This document shows, in pieces, positions 1 through 5,222 of a stretch of 7,997 nucleotides of DNA (the stretch's first letter is position 1; every line of letters starts with the position of its first letter). The translations under genes were made by a program, and so were the position numbers. The stretch spans positions 1 through 7,997 of the forward strand of contig JAKBNO010000077.1 of the NCBI GenBank assembly GCA_021831005.1, read 5' to 3'. The notes beneath the pieces are model-generated. The model saw only the letters and a program-made list of their open reading frames with translations. It was not told the DNA's origin and searched no databases. Origin of the DNA: Thermoplasmata archaeon. GTDB lineage: Archaea; Thermoplasmatota; Thermoplasmata; Thermoplasmatales; GCA-001856825.

Positions 1-178
1 TCACGAAGAAAGATGTGTTGGGTTCCTGCTTTCGATAGTTGCGTTGCAGGATGACTACAGCATTACTGAAGTAGTAGTATGTGCAATAATAACGGTATCC
101 GTGATCCTCTCTTCCACAAATTTATCTAGGGGTGGAATAGGATTCCTGAAGGCCCATGACGGTGATTCTGGTCATTAG
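1..178 (+). CDS. C-terminal fragment of a membrane protein, possibly a cation/proton antiporter (5' end outside window)
   Basis: Reading from base 2, 58 codons stay open to a TAG at 176-178, while the other two forward frames close within about 18 codons. The peptide has a hydrophobic stretch (VGFLLSIVAL), a short polar loop with acidic residues (QDDYSITE), then a clear transmembrane-like segment (VVVCAIITVSVILSS) and a short polar tail. A pair of helices joined by a short polar loop, followed by a brief cytoplasmic tail, resembles the C-terminal end of CPA-type cation/proton antiporters, but the fragment is too short to name the family. No start codon is visible because the gene begins left of the window. 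The gene could instead belong to another multi-pass transporter. It ends 132 nt before kptA, which has its own TATA box, so the two are probably separate transcription units. Confidence 0.5.
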   Translation, partial: HEERCVGFLLSIVALQDDYSITEVVVCAIITVSVILSSTNLSRGGIGFLKAHDGDSGH

Positions 179-280
179 AGGTGTTCCAAAGAAAAGGTAT
201 CAGTGTCCTTCGACCGTATTATTAGAGTCCTTAGATTGAGGAAACTTGCATAACTTGCATTGGTTGAGAAATTTGCAAAA

Positions 281-291
281 ATGTTATAACA
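281..291 (+). promoter_or_regulatory. TATA box of kptA
   Basis: TGTTATAAC (283-291), with the core TTATAA at 284-289, is centred about 24 nt upstream of the GTG at 311. This is the spacing expected when an archaeal transcript starts at or next to the start codon. No Shine-Dalgarno sequence precedes the GTG, which also fits a leaderless mRNA. Confidence 0.55.
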
Positions 292-310
292 CCATTCACA
301 ATTTCTGCTG

Positions 311-1051
311 GTGCCCAGTAACGAGATTCGCAAGTGCATGGTCCACGGTTACTACAGGGGACACGACTGCCCGTCCTGTGGAGAGGAAGGAAAGTTTATC
401 CTTTCCGAAGAAGAAGTGGACTTGCTCGGCAGGGTTATCACTGGCATTCTGAGGCACAAACCCGAGAAGTACCACCTGGAGATATCAGACAGAGGATACG
501 TCAACATAGACGAAATGGTGCAGGAAATCAGGTTCTATTACAGACGGTTCCACTTCGTTGGTCCCTCTCACATATTCGCAATAGTACTGACGGACCAAAA
601 GGGAAGGTACCAGTTGAGCGATAACAAGCGGTACCTGAGGGCCACATACGGACACTCTATAGACATTGATCTTACCGACTTGCCTACGGATGGCATCTCC
701 GAAATTCTGTACTATCCTACAAACAAGGAAGAATTTGAGATTCTCAGGGAAAATGGAATACTTCCTTCCGACAGGAGATGGATCCATCTTTCAAGCTCGA
801 AAGAAAAGGCATACATCGCGGGTCTCTACCACTTTGACGCCCCCCTGGTTATACCTATAAGGAGTGAAGCGATTCTGGGAAGCGGCGAGCACATATATCA
901 CGCTGGTCAGGAAGTATTCATCTGCAAGTTCGTGACCCCGGAAAGCATGAATGAACCGGAGGAATACGATGGAAAGATCGATGAAGAAACGTTGAAAGAG
1001 ATAAAATTTTCCAAAGAACGGAAGATGAGAGTGAAGCAAGAGGGCTGGTAG
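311..1051 (+). CDS. kptA: RNA 2'-phosphotransferase (KptA/Tpt1 family)
   Basis: KptA transfers the 2'-phosphate left at an RNA ligation junction to NAD+, giving ADP-ribose 1'',2''-cyclic phosphate; in eukaryotes this finishes tRNA splicing, while the archaeal role is less certain. The 246-residue protein has the archaeal layout. An N-terminal zinc knuckle (C9, H12, C20, C23) comes first. The family's RH-x-P motif follows at R48, H49 and P51 (ILRHKPEKYHLEISDRGYV), then LRATYGHS with R110, and SDRRWIHLS with R155/R156. R48, H49, R110 and an Arg of the last motif match the four catalytic residues known for the family. The usual LYHGT motif reads LYYPT here. The start is GTG at 311, because the next in-frame ATG (338) would lose C9 of the zinc knuckle, and a TATA box lies about 24 nt upstream. 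The last three codons and the stop fall in the tRNA-Ala gene. Confidence 0.93.
   Translation: MPSNEIRKCMVHGYYRGHDCPSCGEEGKFILSEEEVDLLGRVITGILRHKPEKYHLEISDRGYVNIDEMVQEIRFYYRRFHFVGPSHIFAIVLTDQKGRYQLSDNKRYLRATYGHSIDIDLTDLPTDGISEILYYPTNKEEFEILRENGILPSDRRWIHLSSSKEKAYIAGLYHFDAPLVIPIRSEAILGSGEHIYHAGQEVFICKFVTPESMNEPEEYDGKIDEETLKEIKFSKERKMRVKQEGW
1001..1010 (+). promoter_or_regulatory. Possible tRNA-Ala promoter inside kptA
   Basis: ATAAAATTTT lies within the 3' part of kptA, 32-41 nt upstream of the first base of tRNA-Ala. Transcription starting about 25 nt downstream would give a short 5' leader for RNase P to remove. The AT-rich stretch also encodes ordinary residues of KptA (IKF), so it may not be a promoter. 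Confidence 0.35.
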
Positions 1052-1113
1052 ATCAGCGGAAGATCGCCTGCTTTGCAAGCAGGAGGTCCGGGGTTCAAAT
1101 CCCCGCCAGTCCA
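1042..1113 (+). tRNA. tRNA-Ala(TGC)
   Basis: The full cloverleaf can be drawn. The acceptor stem is GGGCTGG/CCAGTCC with the G3:U70 pair that is the alanine identity element. The D arm is GATC/GATC with the D-loop GG. The anticodon stem is CCTGC/GCAGG around loop TTTGCAA, with anticodon TGC at 1074-1076. The variable loop is AGGTC, the T arm CGGGG/CCCCG around TTCAAAT, and the discriminator is A. There is no intron and CCA is not encoded. The first 10 bases are shared with the 3' end of kptA on the same strand: the kptA TAG stop (1049-1051) supplies tRNA bases 8-10. Confidence 0.97.
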
Positions 1114-1368
1114 CTGTGAGTTACCGGAAAATTTTGAGTTTGTTGCGTATGGTCAAGCTTCAATTCGATTAGTTGTTTATGGTCTTCATCTTGGTAAGCG
1201 TTGACAAATTTTCACTATATCTGCTGTTCAAAAGTAATTGCTTAGAGATTCTAGAATTCCTAAAACATTGACTGGGGTAGTAATCGAAGTTGCAAAGGTC
1301 CCAGATATTTCAATAAAAGCACGCGCTCTGACAAGTTTGCAGTTCGGTGGATGTTGAGAGGTGACTAG

Positions 1369-1923
1369 TCATAAAATCAGTACGCTGGATTCTATGACTT
1401 CCGCAAACTCGCCATCTATTGAAGCAAGATTTGTCCTGTGTACCTCTTCTGCAGGAATGACATTACCCTTTGAATCCGTCCTGTCATATGTAGCACACGC
1501 ATCTTCAATGACATAACTCCTGAATCCCAAATTTCCAGACATCCTGACAGTGGTGCTTACACAATGATCTGTCACCAACCCGACGTAAAATAACTGAGGG
1601 TTGCCCATTTTCCGGAGGTGACTTTCAAGATCTGTTCCAATAAATGCGCTATTCACGTGCTTCGTTATAACTTTCTCACTTGGCAATGGTATTACCTCAT
1701 CCTTGAAATCGAACGTAGGTTTCCCTTGCTTGAAGAGTGAGTCAGGGTTCATAGAATCGTGCCTTACATGAATGATCGTTCTTCCGCTCTCCCTGAATTT
1801 TCCTAACAATCGAGATATCACCTTTTCTGCATCCGGATTGTTCCTTTTTCCGAAGATTGGCTCTGACCAGACTTTTTGCACATCTATGACAACTAGAGCT
1901 GAATTTTCCTCCAACTTGACCAT
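1369..1923 (-). CDS. Isochorismatase-like cysteine hydrolase
   Basis: The 184-residue protein belongs to the isochorismatase-like cysteine hydrolases (PF00857 type), which cleave C-N or ether bonds through a Cys-Asp-Lys triad. D14 lies in ALVVIDVQ, K88 in ITKHVNSAF, and the nucleophile C121 in LVTDHCVSTTVR. The spacing, the RHDS segment near residue 54 and the closing HRTNLASIDGEFA segment are typical of the YcaC/PhzD-like branch. The Asp/His metal site of nicotinamidases is not evident, so PncA is unlikely. The substrate cannot be told from sequence. The start is ATG at 1921-1923, with a GATGATC ribosome site 5 nt upstream. The gene directly follows a PfpI pseudogene on the same strand, so it was probably the second gene of a two-gene operon. 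Most of the 255 nt between tRNA-Ala and this gene's stop shows no recognisable gene. Confidence 0.9.
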   Translation of the reverse strand: MVKLEENSALVVIDVQKVWSEPIFGKRNNPDAEKVISRLLGKFRESGRTIIHVRHDSMNPDSLFKQGKPTFDFKDEVIPLPSEKVITKHVNSAFIGTDLESHLRKMGNPQLFYVGLVTDHCVSTTVRMSGNLGFRSYVIEDACATYDRTDSKGNVIPAEEVHRTNLASIDGEFAEVIESSVLIL

Positions 1924-1928
1924 TTATT

Positions 1929-1936
1929 GATCATCT
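1929..1936 (-). promoter_or_regulatory. Ribosome binding site of the isochorismatase-like gene, overlapping the pseudogene stop
   Basis: On the minus strand AGATGATC, one mismatch from the archaeal consensus GGTGATC, ends 5 nt before the ATG. Its TGA (1933-1931) is the remnant stop codon of the PfpI pseudogene. This arrangement implies translational coupling in the intact ancestor. Confidence 0.5.
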
Positions 1937-2460
1937 TGTTGATTCGATACTATCGCTAATATGTTGCTCTTCAGCTCTGAGTCTGGACAGAATTGTTCTC
2001 GCGAAATATAGCAAATCTGCAGAATGCCTTGATGGTTTCAGGTTCTCATCGATCATCGCTTCACTTTCTTCGTCTCTGTCCCAACTCTTATCAGCTCTTC
2101 TTTCAGCTAATTTGCATTGATCAGTGCTTACGGATCATAGCAGATTGTTCCTGCAACCTTTTCAGTATTGAAGAACGCATTGACATTTCGCATCACGTCT
2201 TCATCGTCCCTAATATTAGAAGGCGACTCCCTCACGGAATGATCAGTGAATCGTAATCGCTTGGAATCACGTCCTTGAATGCGATTTGACACCATTTGAA
2301 TAACTGTGTTTTCCAGCAACTTTACTCCCTTCTCCACCAACGCCAATATTGTGTTATGACCTTCCTCCTTTGCCCCGTCGTGGATATAAAAGAATTCTCA
2401 TTCCCCAAATTCTTCTCGTACGTAGAACAACATTTTCATGATATTGTTGATACCGGGCAT
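1931..2460 (-). pseudogene. Decayed PfpI/DJ-1 family gene (deglycase/protease-like)
   Basis: Pieces of a PfpI-type protein appear in the right order on the minus strand but in changing frames. They are: an N-terminus after ATG 2460 or 2439 (MKMLFYVREEFGE, then TGA at 2400-2398, then EFFYIHDGAKEEGHNTILA); GEGSKVAGKHSYSNGVK; after a shift near 2284, AFKDVIPSDYDSLIIP, then TGA at 2234-2232 where the family has Gly-Gly; after a shift near 2230, ESPSNIRDDEDVMRNVNAFF and KVAGTICYDP. Next come TAA at 2130-2128, ALINAN and TAG at 2109-2107. After a shift near 2076 the tail contains ENLKPSRHSADLLYFART and ILSRL, ending in TGA at 1933-1931. The nucleophile elbow normally reads ICHGP; Cys remains but His is now Tyr and Gly is Asp. 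The total length, about 170 codons, matches an intact PfpI with small indels and perhaps one deletion around 2107. Forward-strand open frames here are shadows. Confidence 0.85.
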
Positions 2461-2555
2461 TCAGTCTCATCCAGAATTCGGTGAGTATTCCCTTACCAAT
2501 AAAAAGGAATCACAAACGGTTAAATTCTCATATTCTTTTCCAATCAGCAATTTAT

Positions 2556-2640
2556 GCCGAGGTAGCCTAGCCCGGCCAAGGCGATAGATTCGAGATCTAT
2601 TGCTCGCAAGAGCTCGGGAGTTCAAATCTCCCCCTCGGCG
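2556..2640 (+). tRNA. tRNA-Ser(CGA)
   Basis: This is a class II tRNA. The acceptor stem GCCGAGG/CCTCGGC is fully paired, and the D stem is GCC/GGC. The anticodon stem is ATAGA/TCTAT around TTCGAGA, with anticodon CGA at 2591-2593. A long variable arm forms a CTC/GAG hairpin (2602-2615 region). The T arm is GGGAG/CTCCC around TTCAAAT, and the discriminator is G, as in serine tRNAs. There is no intron and no encoded CCA. TTAAATT about 30-37 nt upstream may be its TATA box. Confidence 0.97.
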
Positions 2641-2754
2641 TGGAGATACAAGCATACCGGGAAAAGTTTCGATTCTTTCACCTTTCCCACTCTTACTAAC
2701 ACTGGACGATTCGATAACTGCATACCGCAAAATATTAGACACGGAACGAAAAGG

Positions 2755-2764
2755 ATAAAATAAT
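2755..2764 (+). promoter_or_regulatory. Probable TATA box of tRNA-Thr
   Basis: ATAAAATAAT lies 28-37 nt upstream of the first tRNA base, so transcription would start a few bases 5' of the mature end. It is the most AT-rich block of the 151-nt spacer between the two tRNA genes, which otherwise shows no gene. Confidence 0.5.
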
Positions 2765-2791
2765 CGTAGGATGTTCAGAAGCTTCCTAGTT

Positions 2792-2864
2792 GCCACCGTA
2801 GCTCAGTCGGTAGAGCAGCTGATTTGTAATCAGCAGGTCGGGGGATCGATTCCCTCCGGTGGCT
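2792..2864 (+). tRNA. tRNA-Thr(TGT)
   Basis: The acceptor stem GCCACCG/CGGTGGC is fully paired. The D arm is GCTC/GAGC and the anticodon stem GCTGA/TCAGC around TTTGTAA, giving anticodon TGT. The variable loop is AGGTC and the T arm GGGGG/CCCTC with one G-U pair. The discriminator is T, the archaeal threonine identity base. The T-loop reads ATCGATT, so position 54 is A rather than the usual T. There is no intron and no encoded CCA. The stop of the opposite-strand permease begins 3 nt after the discriminator. Confidence 0.96.
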
Positions 2865-2867
2865 TCG

Positions 2868-4232
2868 TCACTGATTGTCCGCGTCTTTGATTTCGAGTTT
2901 GTTCAACATTTCCACGCTGTTGTACCACTTGCGGGCTTTGGTGCTTCCAAGAATGGAAACGAGTATGGATGCAAGAACTAGAACTATGACTGCTACAATG
3001 GACAGTCTGGTCGGGCTCCTAGGTCCTACATCTGCAATGAATGAAAATACGAAAGTAACGCCCAAGATCAAAGTGGAAATTACTGCAACCGAAAAGGTTC
3101 TTGCACTCTTGATTCTCTTTGAAAGTTTCATCAATGAAAACCCTCCAATGATCTGAATCAGCATATATGAGAACGACACTACCGCGGCAATTACTATGAA
3201 TCCTACAAAATTTCCAAGGAATAAATTAGTGACAACAATTATAGCACCTTCCAATAGAAAGAACAATAGGATTATACTGTGGTTGTTCGTACTTATCCTC
3301 GAAAGGATTCCATCCTTGACCATTCTTCTGATCTCATTCAGCACCGCATTCGAGTAAGCTACACATAAATTCATTGAACTCAGTATAGCCAATATGGCAA
3401 ACATCGTGTATGCAGTCATTCCGAATGAAGACCTAATGGAACTGTTCACATAGAAAGGATTCGAGGTGTACGCTGCAAGTCCTGCCTTCCCAAGGTAGGC
3501 CATAATAGAGAATGCGGAGACGATTAACAGGATACCTGTGATTGCGTAAGAAAATATCAGCGCCCGGGGAACTGTGGAGGATCTCTTCCTCGTGTCTTCA
3601 GAGAGGTACAGAGGTGATTCCATTCCAGCGAAAGCGAGTATTCCGAAGACGACGCCACTGAAGACCGAATATGCCCCACTCATTGTTGTCGGAAATATCT
3701 GGAATGAAAATGAGGCGGCATTCTTAAGGAACAATGTATCCAGCAGCACGATGAATACCATCTCTACTATTCCAGCACTTATTGTGTATTTTATTGATCT
3801 ACCCAATCCTAACGAGATTATCCCGAAGAGTACAAGGAGGAAGAGTAGCGGGATACCAAAACTCAGGATTGCTGCAACGGGAGCGGCAACACTGAATAAG
3901 TGAAGGATGAAGAAAGAAACGAAAAGGGCAATGTTTGGTATGACCAGAAGTGCGTACGCAGCATACACGAATGAGGTCGTAATTCCCACTCCTTTGCCCA
4001 ACGTTTTCCCTGCAAACAGATAATAACCCCCATTAGACTGGAAACGTTTCGATAAGTTCCAAACAACATAGATCGTTGTCAAGGCTGAGAAGAATGAAAT
4101 CAACATGACAATTCCAAGATAGGGTCCAGAATAAACCGCTATCGCGGAGAACAACGCTGCAATATCTAACATTGGGCCAATGGATGTAAAGGACTGCATG
4201 AAAGAGCCGGAAAAGCCGACCTTGTGCTCCAC
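2868..4232 (-). CDS. APC-superfamily amino acid permease
   Basis: The 454-residue protein is almost entirely hydrophobic, with about 12 predicted membrane helices (near residues 15-35, 38-60, 83-110, 118-140, 148-170, 185-203, 222-246, 268-291, 317-337, 341-362, 378-400 and 408-428). Family signatures are TSIGPMLDIAAL in helix 1, where APC carriers unwind to bind the substrate amino group; NGGYYLFAGKTLG after helix 2; and FAGMESPLYLSEDT followed by VPRAL after helix 6, matching the G-x-E-S segment and the PRAI motif of amino acid permeases. The substrate cannot be assigned, but amino acid import is likely. The start is GTG at 4232, as an in-frame TAA lies directly before it; the next ATG (residue 12) would cut into helix 1. 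The gene lies 59 nt downstream of a membrane-anchored regulator on the same strand, possibly as an operon. An AT-rich AATAATACT about 20 nt upstream could be its own promoter. Confidence 0.88.
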   Translation of the reverse strand: MEHKVGFSGSFMQSFTSIGPMLDIAALFSAIAVYSGPYLGIVMLISFFSALTTIYVVWNLSKRFQSNGGYYLFAGKTLGKGVGITTSFVYAAYALLVIPNIALFVSFFILHLFSVAAPVAAILSFGIPLLFLLVLFGIISLGLGRSIKYTISAGIVEMVFIVLLDTLFLKNAASFSFQIFPTTMSGAYSVFSGVVFGILAFAGMESPLYLSEDTRKRSSTVPRALIFSYAITGILLIVSAFSIMAYLGKAGLAAYTSNPFYVNSSIRSSFGMTAYTMFAILAILSSMNLCVAYSNAVLNEIRRMVKDGILSRISTNNHSIILLFFLLEGAIIVVTNLFLGNFVGFIVIAAVVSFSYMLIQIIGGFSLMKLSKRIKSARTFSVAVISTLILGVTFVFSFIADVGPRSPTRLSIVAVIVLVLASILVSILGSTKARKWYNSVEMLNKLEIKDADNQ

Positions 4233-4291
4233 TTAGGCTAGAAGTCGCGCGCAGTATTATTGTTTTCCTTGAAGGAATCAATCGTATGCAG

Positions 4292-4843
4292 TTAACTCTC
4301 TACAACGTTCGAAATCGTTTCTATAAGATCCTTTCCTTCGTCCGTAAGAACATACAAAGGAAATGGAGTCTTGGAAACTGTTGTCTTAATCAGATTCGCT
4401 GATTCCAGGATTCTGAAGTTTCTGTCGACTTCCTTCCAGTCCGTGTTTGTAATCCTTGCAACCTCATTTCTCTGTCTTGGTACGCTAAGTGTTTCGAGAA
4501 TCGTCAATCTCCTGATCCCTCCCTTCCCTTTGAAGGTATTATAAAGGTTCCAGTGGTCTCTCTTTCCTGAAAACGTGGACCTGATTATTCGTGAAATTTC
4601 CTTTCTTCTTTCTGCAAACAGTTCATATCCAGTCAGTAGCCATCCGATAACCGATATGCCCAAACTCGTTGGGAAAAATGGAGGCACGAACTCGGCCTTA
4701 CTCACTCCATTAACAATTGTTGTTGACCTCGAATAGTAAACCGAAATACTTGAAGTTGAATGAATTGCCAAGAGAACCGTAAGTACTGTGAATGCCGAAG
4801 AAAATGTTGCGAAAATTATCAGCTTCAATGTACTCCTTGACAT
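4292..4843 (-). CDS. Membrane-anchored winged-helix DNA-binding protein
   Basis: The 183-residue protein has two probable membrane helices (about residues 7-28 and 57-75) joined by a polar, Ser/Thr/Tyr-rich loop of about 28 residues that would face outside. A basic linker (about 78-112) follows, then a winged helix-turn-helix domain at about 110-175. Helix 2 and the recognition helix are in NEVARITNTDWKEVDRNFR, followed by LESANLIK and a wing ending in PFPLYVLTDEG, as in MarR/ArsR-like regulators. It probably senses a condition at the membrane and controls nearby genes; the permease 59 nt downstream is the obvious candidate. This function is inference. The ATG at 4843 fits a leaderless transcript, with a TATA box centred about 23 nt upstream. 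I do not recognise a named family. Confidence 0.75.
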   Translation of the reverse strand: MSRSTLKLIIFATFSSAFTVLTVLLAIHSTSSISVYYSRSTTIVNGVSKAEFVPPFFPTSLGISVIGWLLTGYELFAERRKEISRIIRSTFSGKRDHWNLYNTFKGKGGIRRLTILETLSVPRQRNEVARITNTDWKEVDRNFRILESANLIKTTVSKTPFPLYVLTDEGKDLIETISNVVES

Positions 4844-4860
4844 TCCTCATTGAATTGAAA

Positions 4861-4871
4861 TATTTATTAAA
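4861..4871 (-). promoter_or_regulatory. TATA box of the membrane-anchored regulator
   Basis: On the minus strand TTTAATAAATA is centred about 23 nt upstream of the ATG at 4843, preceded by an A/T-rich tract. The spacing implies a leaderless or nearly leaderless mRNA. A GAGG directly before the ATG is too close to serve as a normal ribosome site. Confidence 0.6.
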
Positions 4872-5017
4872 AATTTTCCCAGATGCGAGCTTGCTGGAGA
4901 ATTGAGCTCACAGAGGTTATTTTCACAATTTATCGATCTCTAATGCCTGACATGAGGATTGCAAAATAGAAATGAGTAGTTTTGGGAAATCCTCGTGAAT
5001 GACATCTCTTCTGGGGA

Positions 5018-5030
5018 TTTATATATTTAA
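5018..5030 (+). promoter_or_regulatory. Strong TATA-like box far upstream of the NTF2-like gene
   Basis: TTTATATATTTAA is the best TATA match in the intergenic region. A start about 25 nt downstream would give a leader of about 170 nt before the ATG at 5223, or a separate small RNA. Function is unproven. Confidence 0.45.
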
Positions 5031-5159
5031 CGAAACGGGTAAGGGCATTTAAAGGAATTAGTTTAGAAATCTATTTTGGATGTTATGCATTGAACTTTTA
5101 TTTTCATGCGGAGGGAACGCATCACCACGCTATTAACCCTATTTAACTCATGAATACCA

Positions 5160-5180
5160 ATATGCACTTAATTTGCATAT
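5160..5180. promoter_or_regulatory. Inverted repeat overlapping the promoter of the NTF2-like gene (candidate operator)
   Basis: ATATGCA (5160-5166) and TGCATAT (5174-5180) are perfect reverse complements separated by 7 nt (CTTAATT), so the half-site centres lie 14 bp apart. The right arm overlaps the TATA box CATATAAAT. A dimeric regulator bound here would block TBP/TFB. Which regulator binds is unknown; winged-helix proteins are encoded on both sides of this gene. Confidence 0.5.
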
Positions 5181-5185
5181 AAATT
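5177..5185 (+). promoter_or_regulatory. TATA box of the NTF2-like surface protein gene
   Basis: ATATAAATT, within the longer TGCATATAAATTT, is centred about 42 nt before the ATG at 5223, predicting a leader of roughly 15-20 nt. No convincing Shine-Dalgarno sequence is seen in that leader. Confidence 0.55.
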
Positions 5186-5222
5186 TGAAAAAAAGCCTTC
5201 ATGCTTATTTGGATTCCCGATC

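Larger units (their letters stand above)
4844..5222. other. Divergent intergenic region with promoters for both flanking genes
   Basis: This 379-nt AT-rich stretch separates the minus-strand regulator from the plus-strand NTF2-like gene. It holds one minus-strand TATA box (4861-4871), two plus-strand TATA boxes (5018-5030 and 5177-5185) and an inverted repeat at 5160-5180. The longest reading frame noticed, MLCIELLFSCGGNASPRY after the ATG at 5079, is too short and unsupported to call a gene. No tRNA or other recognised RNA is visible. Confidence 0.6.

Noticed and set aside
791..1114. Minus-strand open frame of 107 codons opposite kptA and tRNA-Ala
   Set aside because: It is antisense to a well-supported kptA and the tRNA; its sequence reflects the translated reverse of the tRNA, a common annotation artefact.
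1114..1368. Short open stretches between tRNA-Ala and the isochorismatase-like gene, for example about 33 codons ending at the TAG near 1365 (contains GSNRSCKGPRYFNKS)
   Set aside because: The pieces are short, lack start signals and match no family I recognise. They may be old gene remains, but nothing supports a call.
1993..2256. Forward-strand open frame of 87 codons
   Set aside because: It lies over the minus-strand PfpI pseudogene, whose motifs explain the sequence; the forward peptide has no recognisable features.
2467..2796. Minus-strand open frame of 109 codons
   Set aside because: It runs through the complete tRNA-Ser gene and into tRNA-Thr, so it is a chance reading frame.
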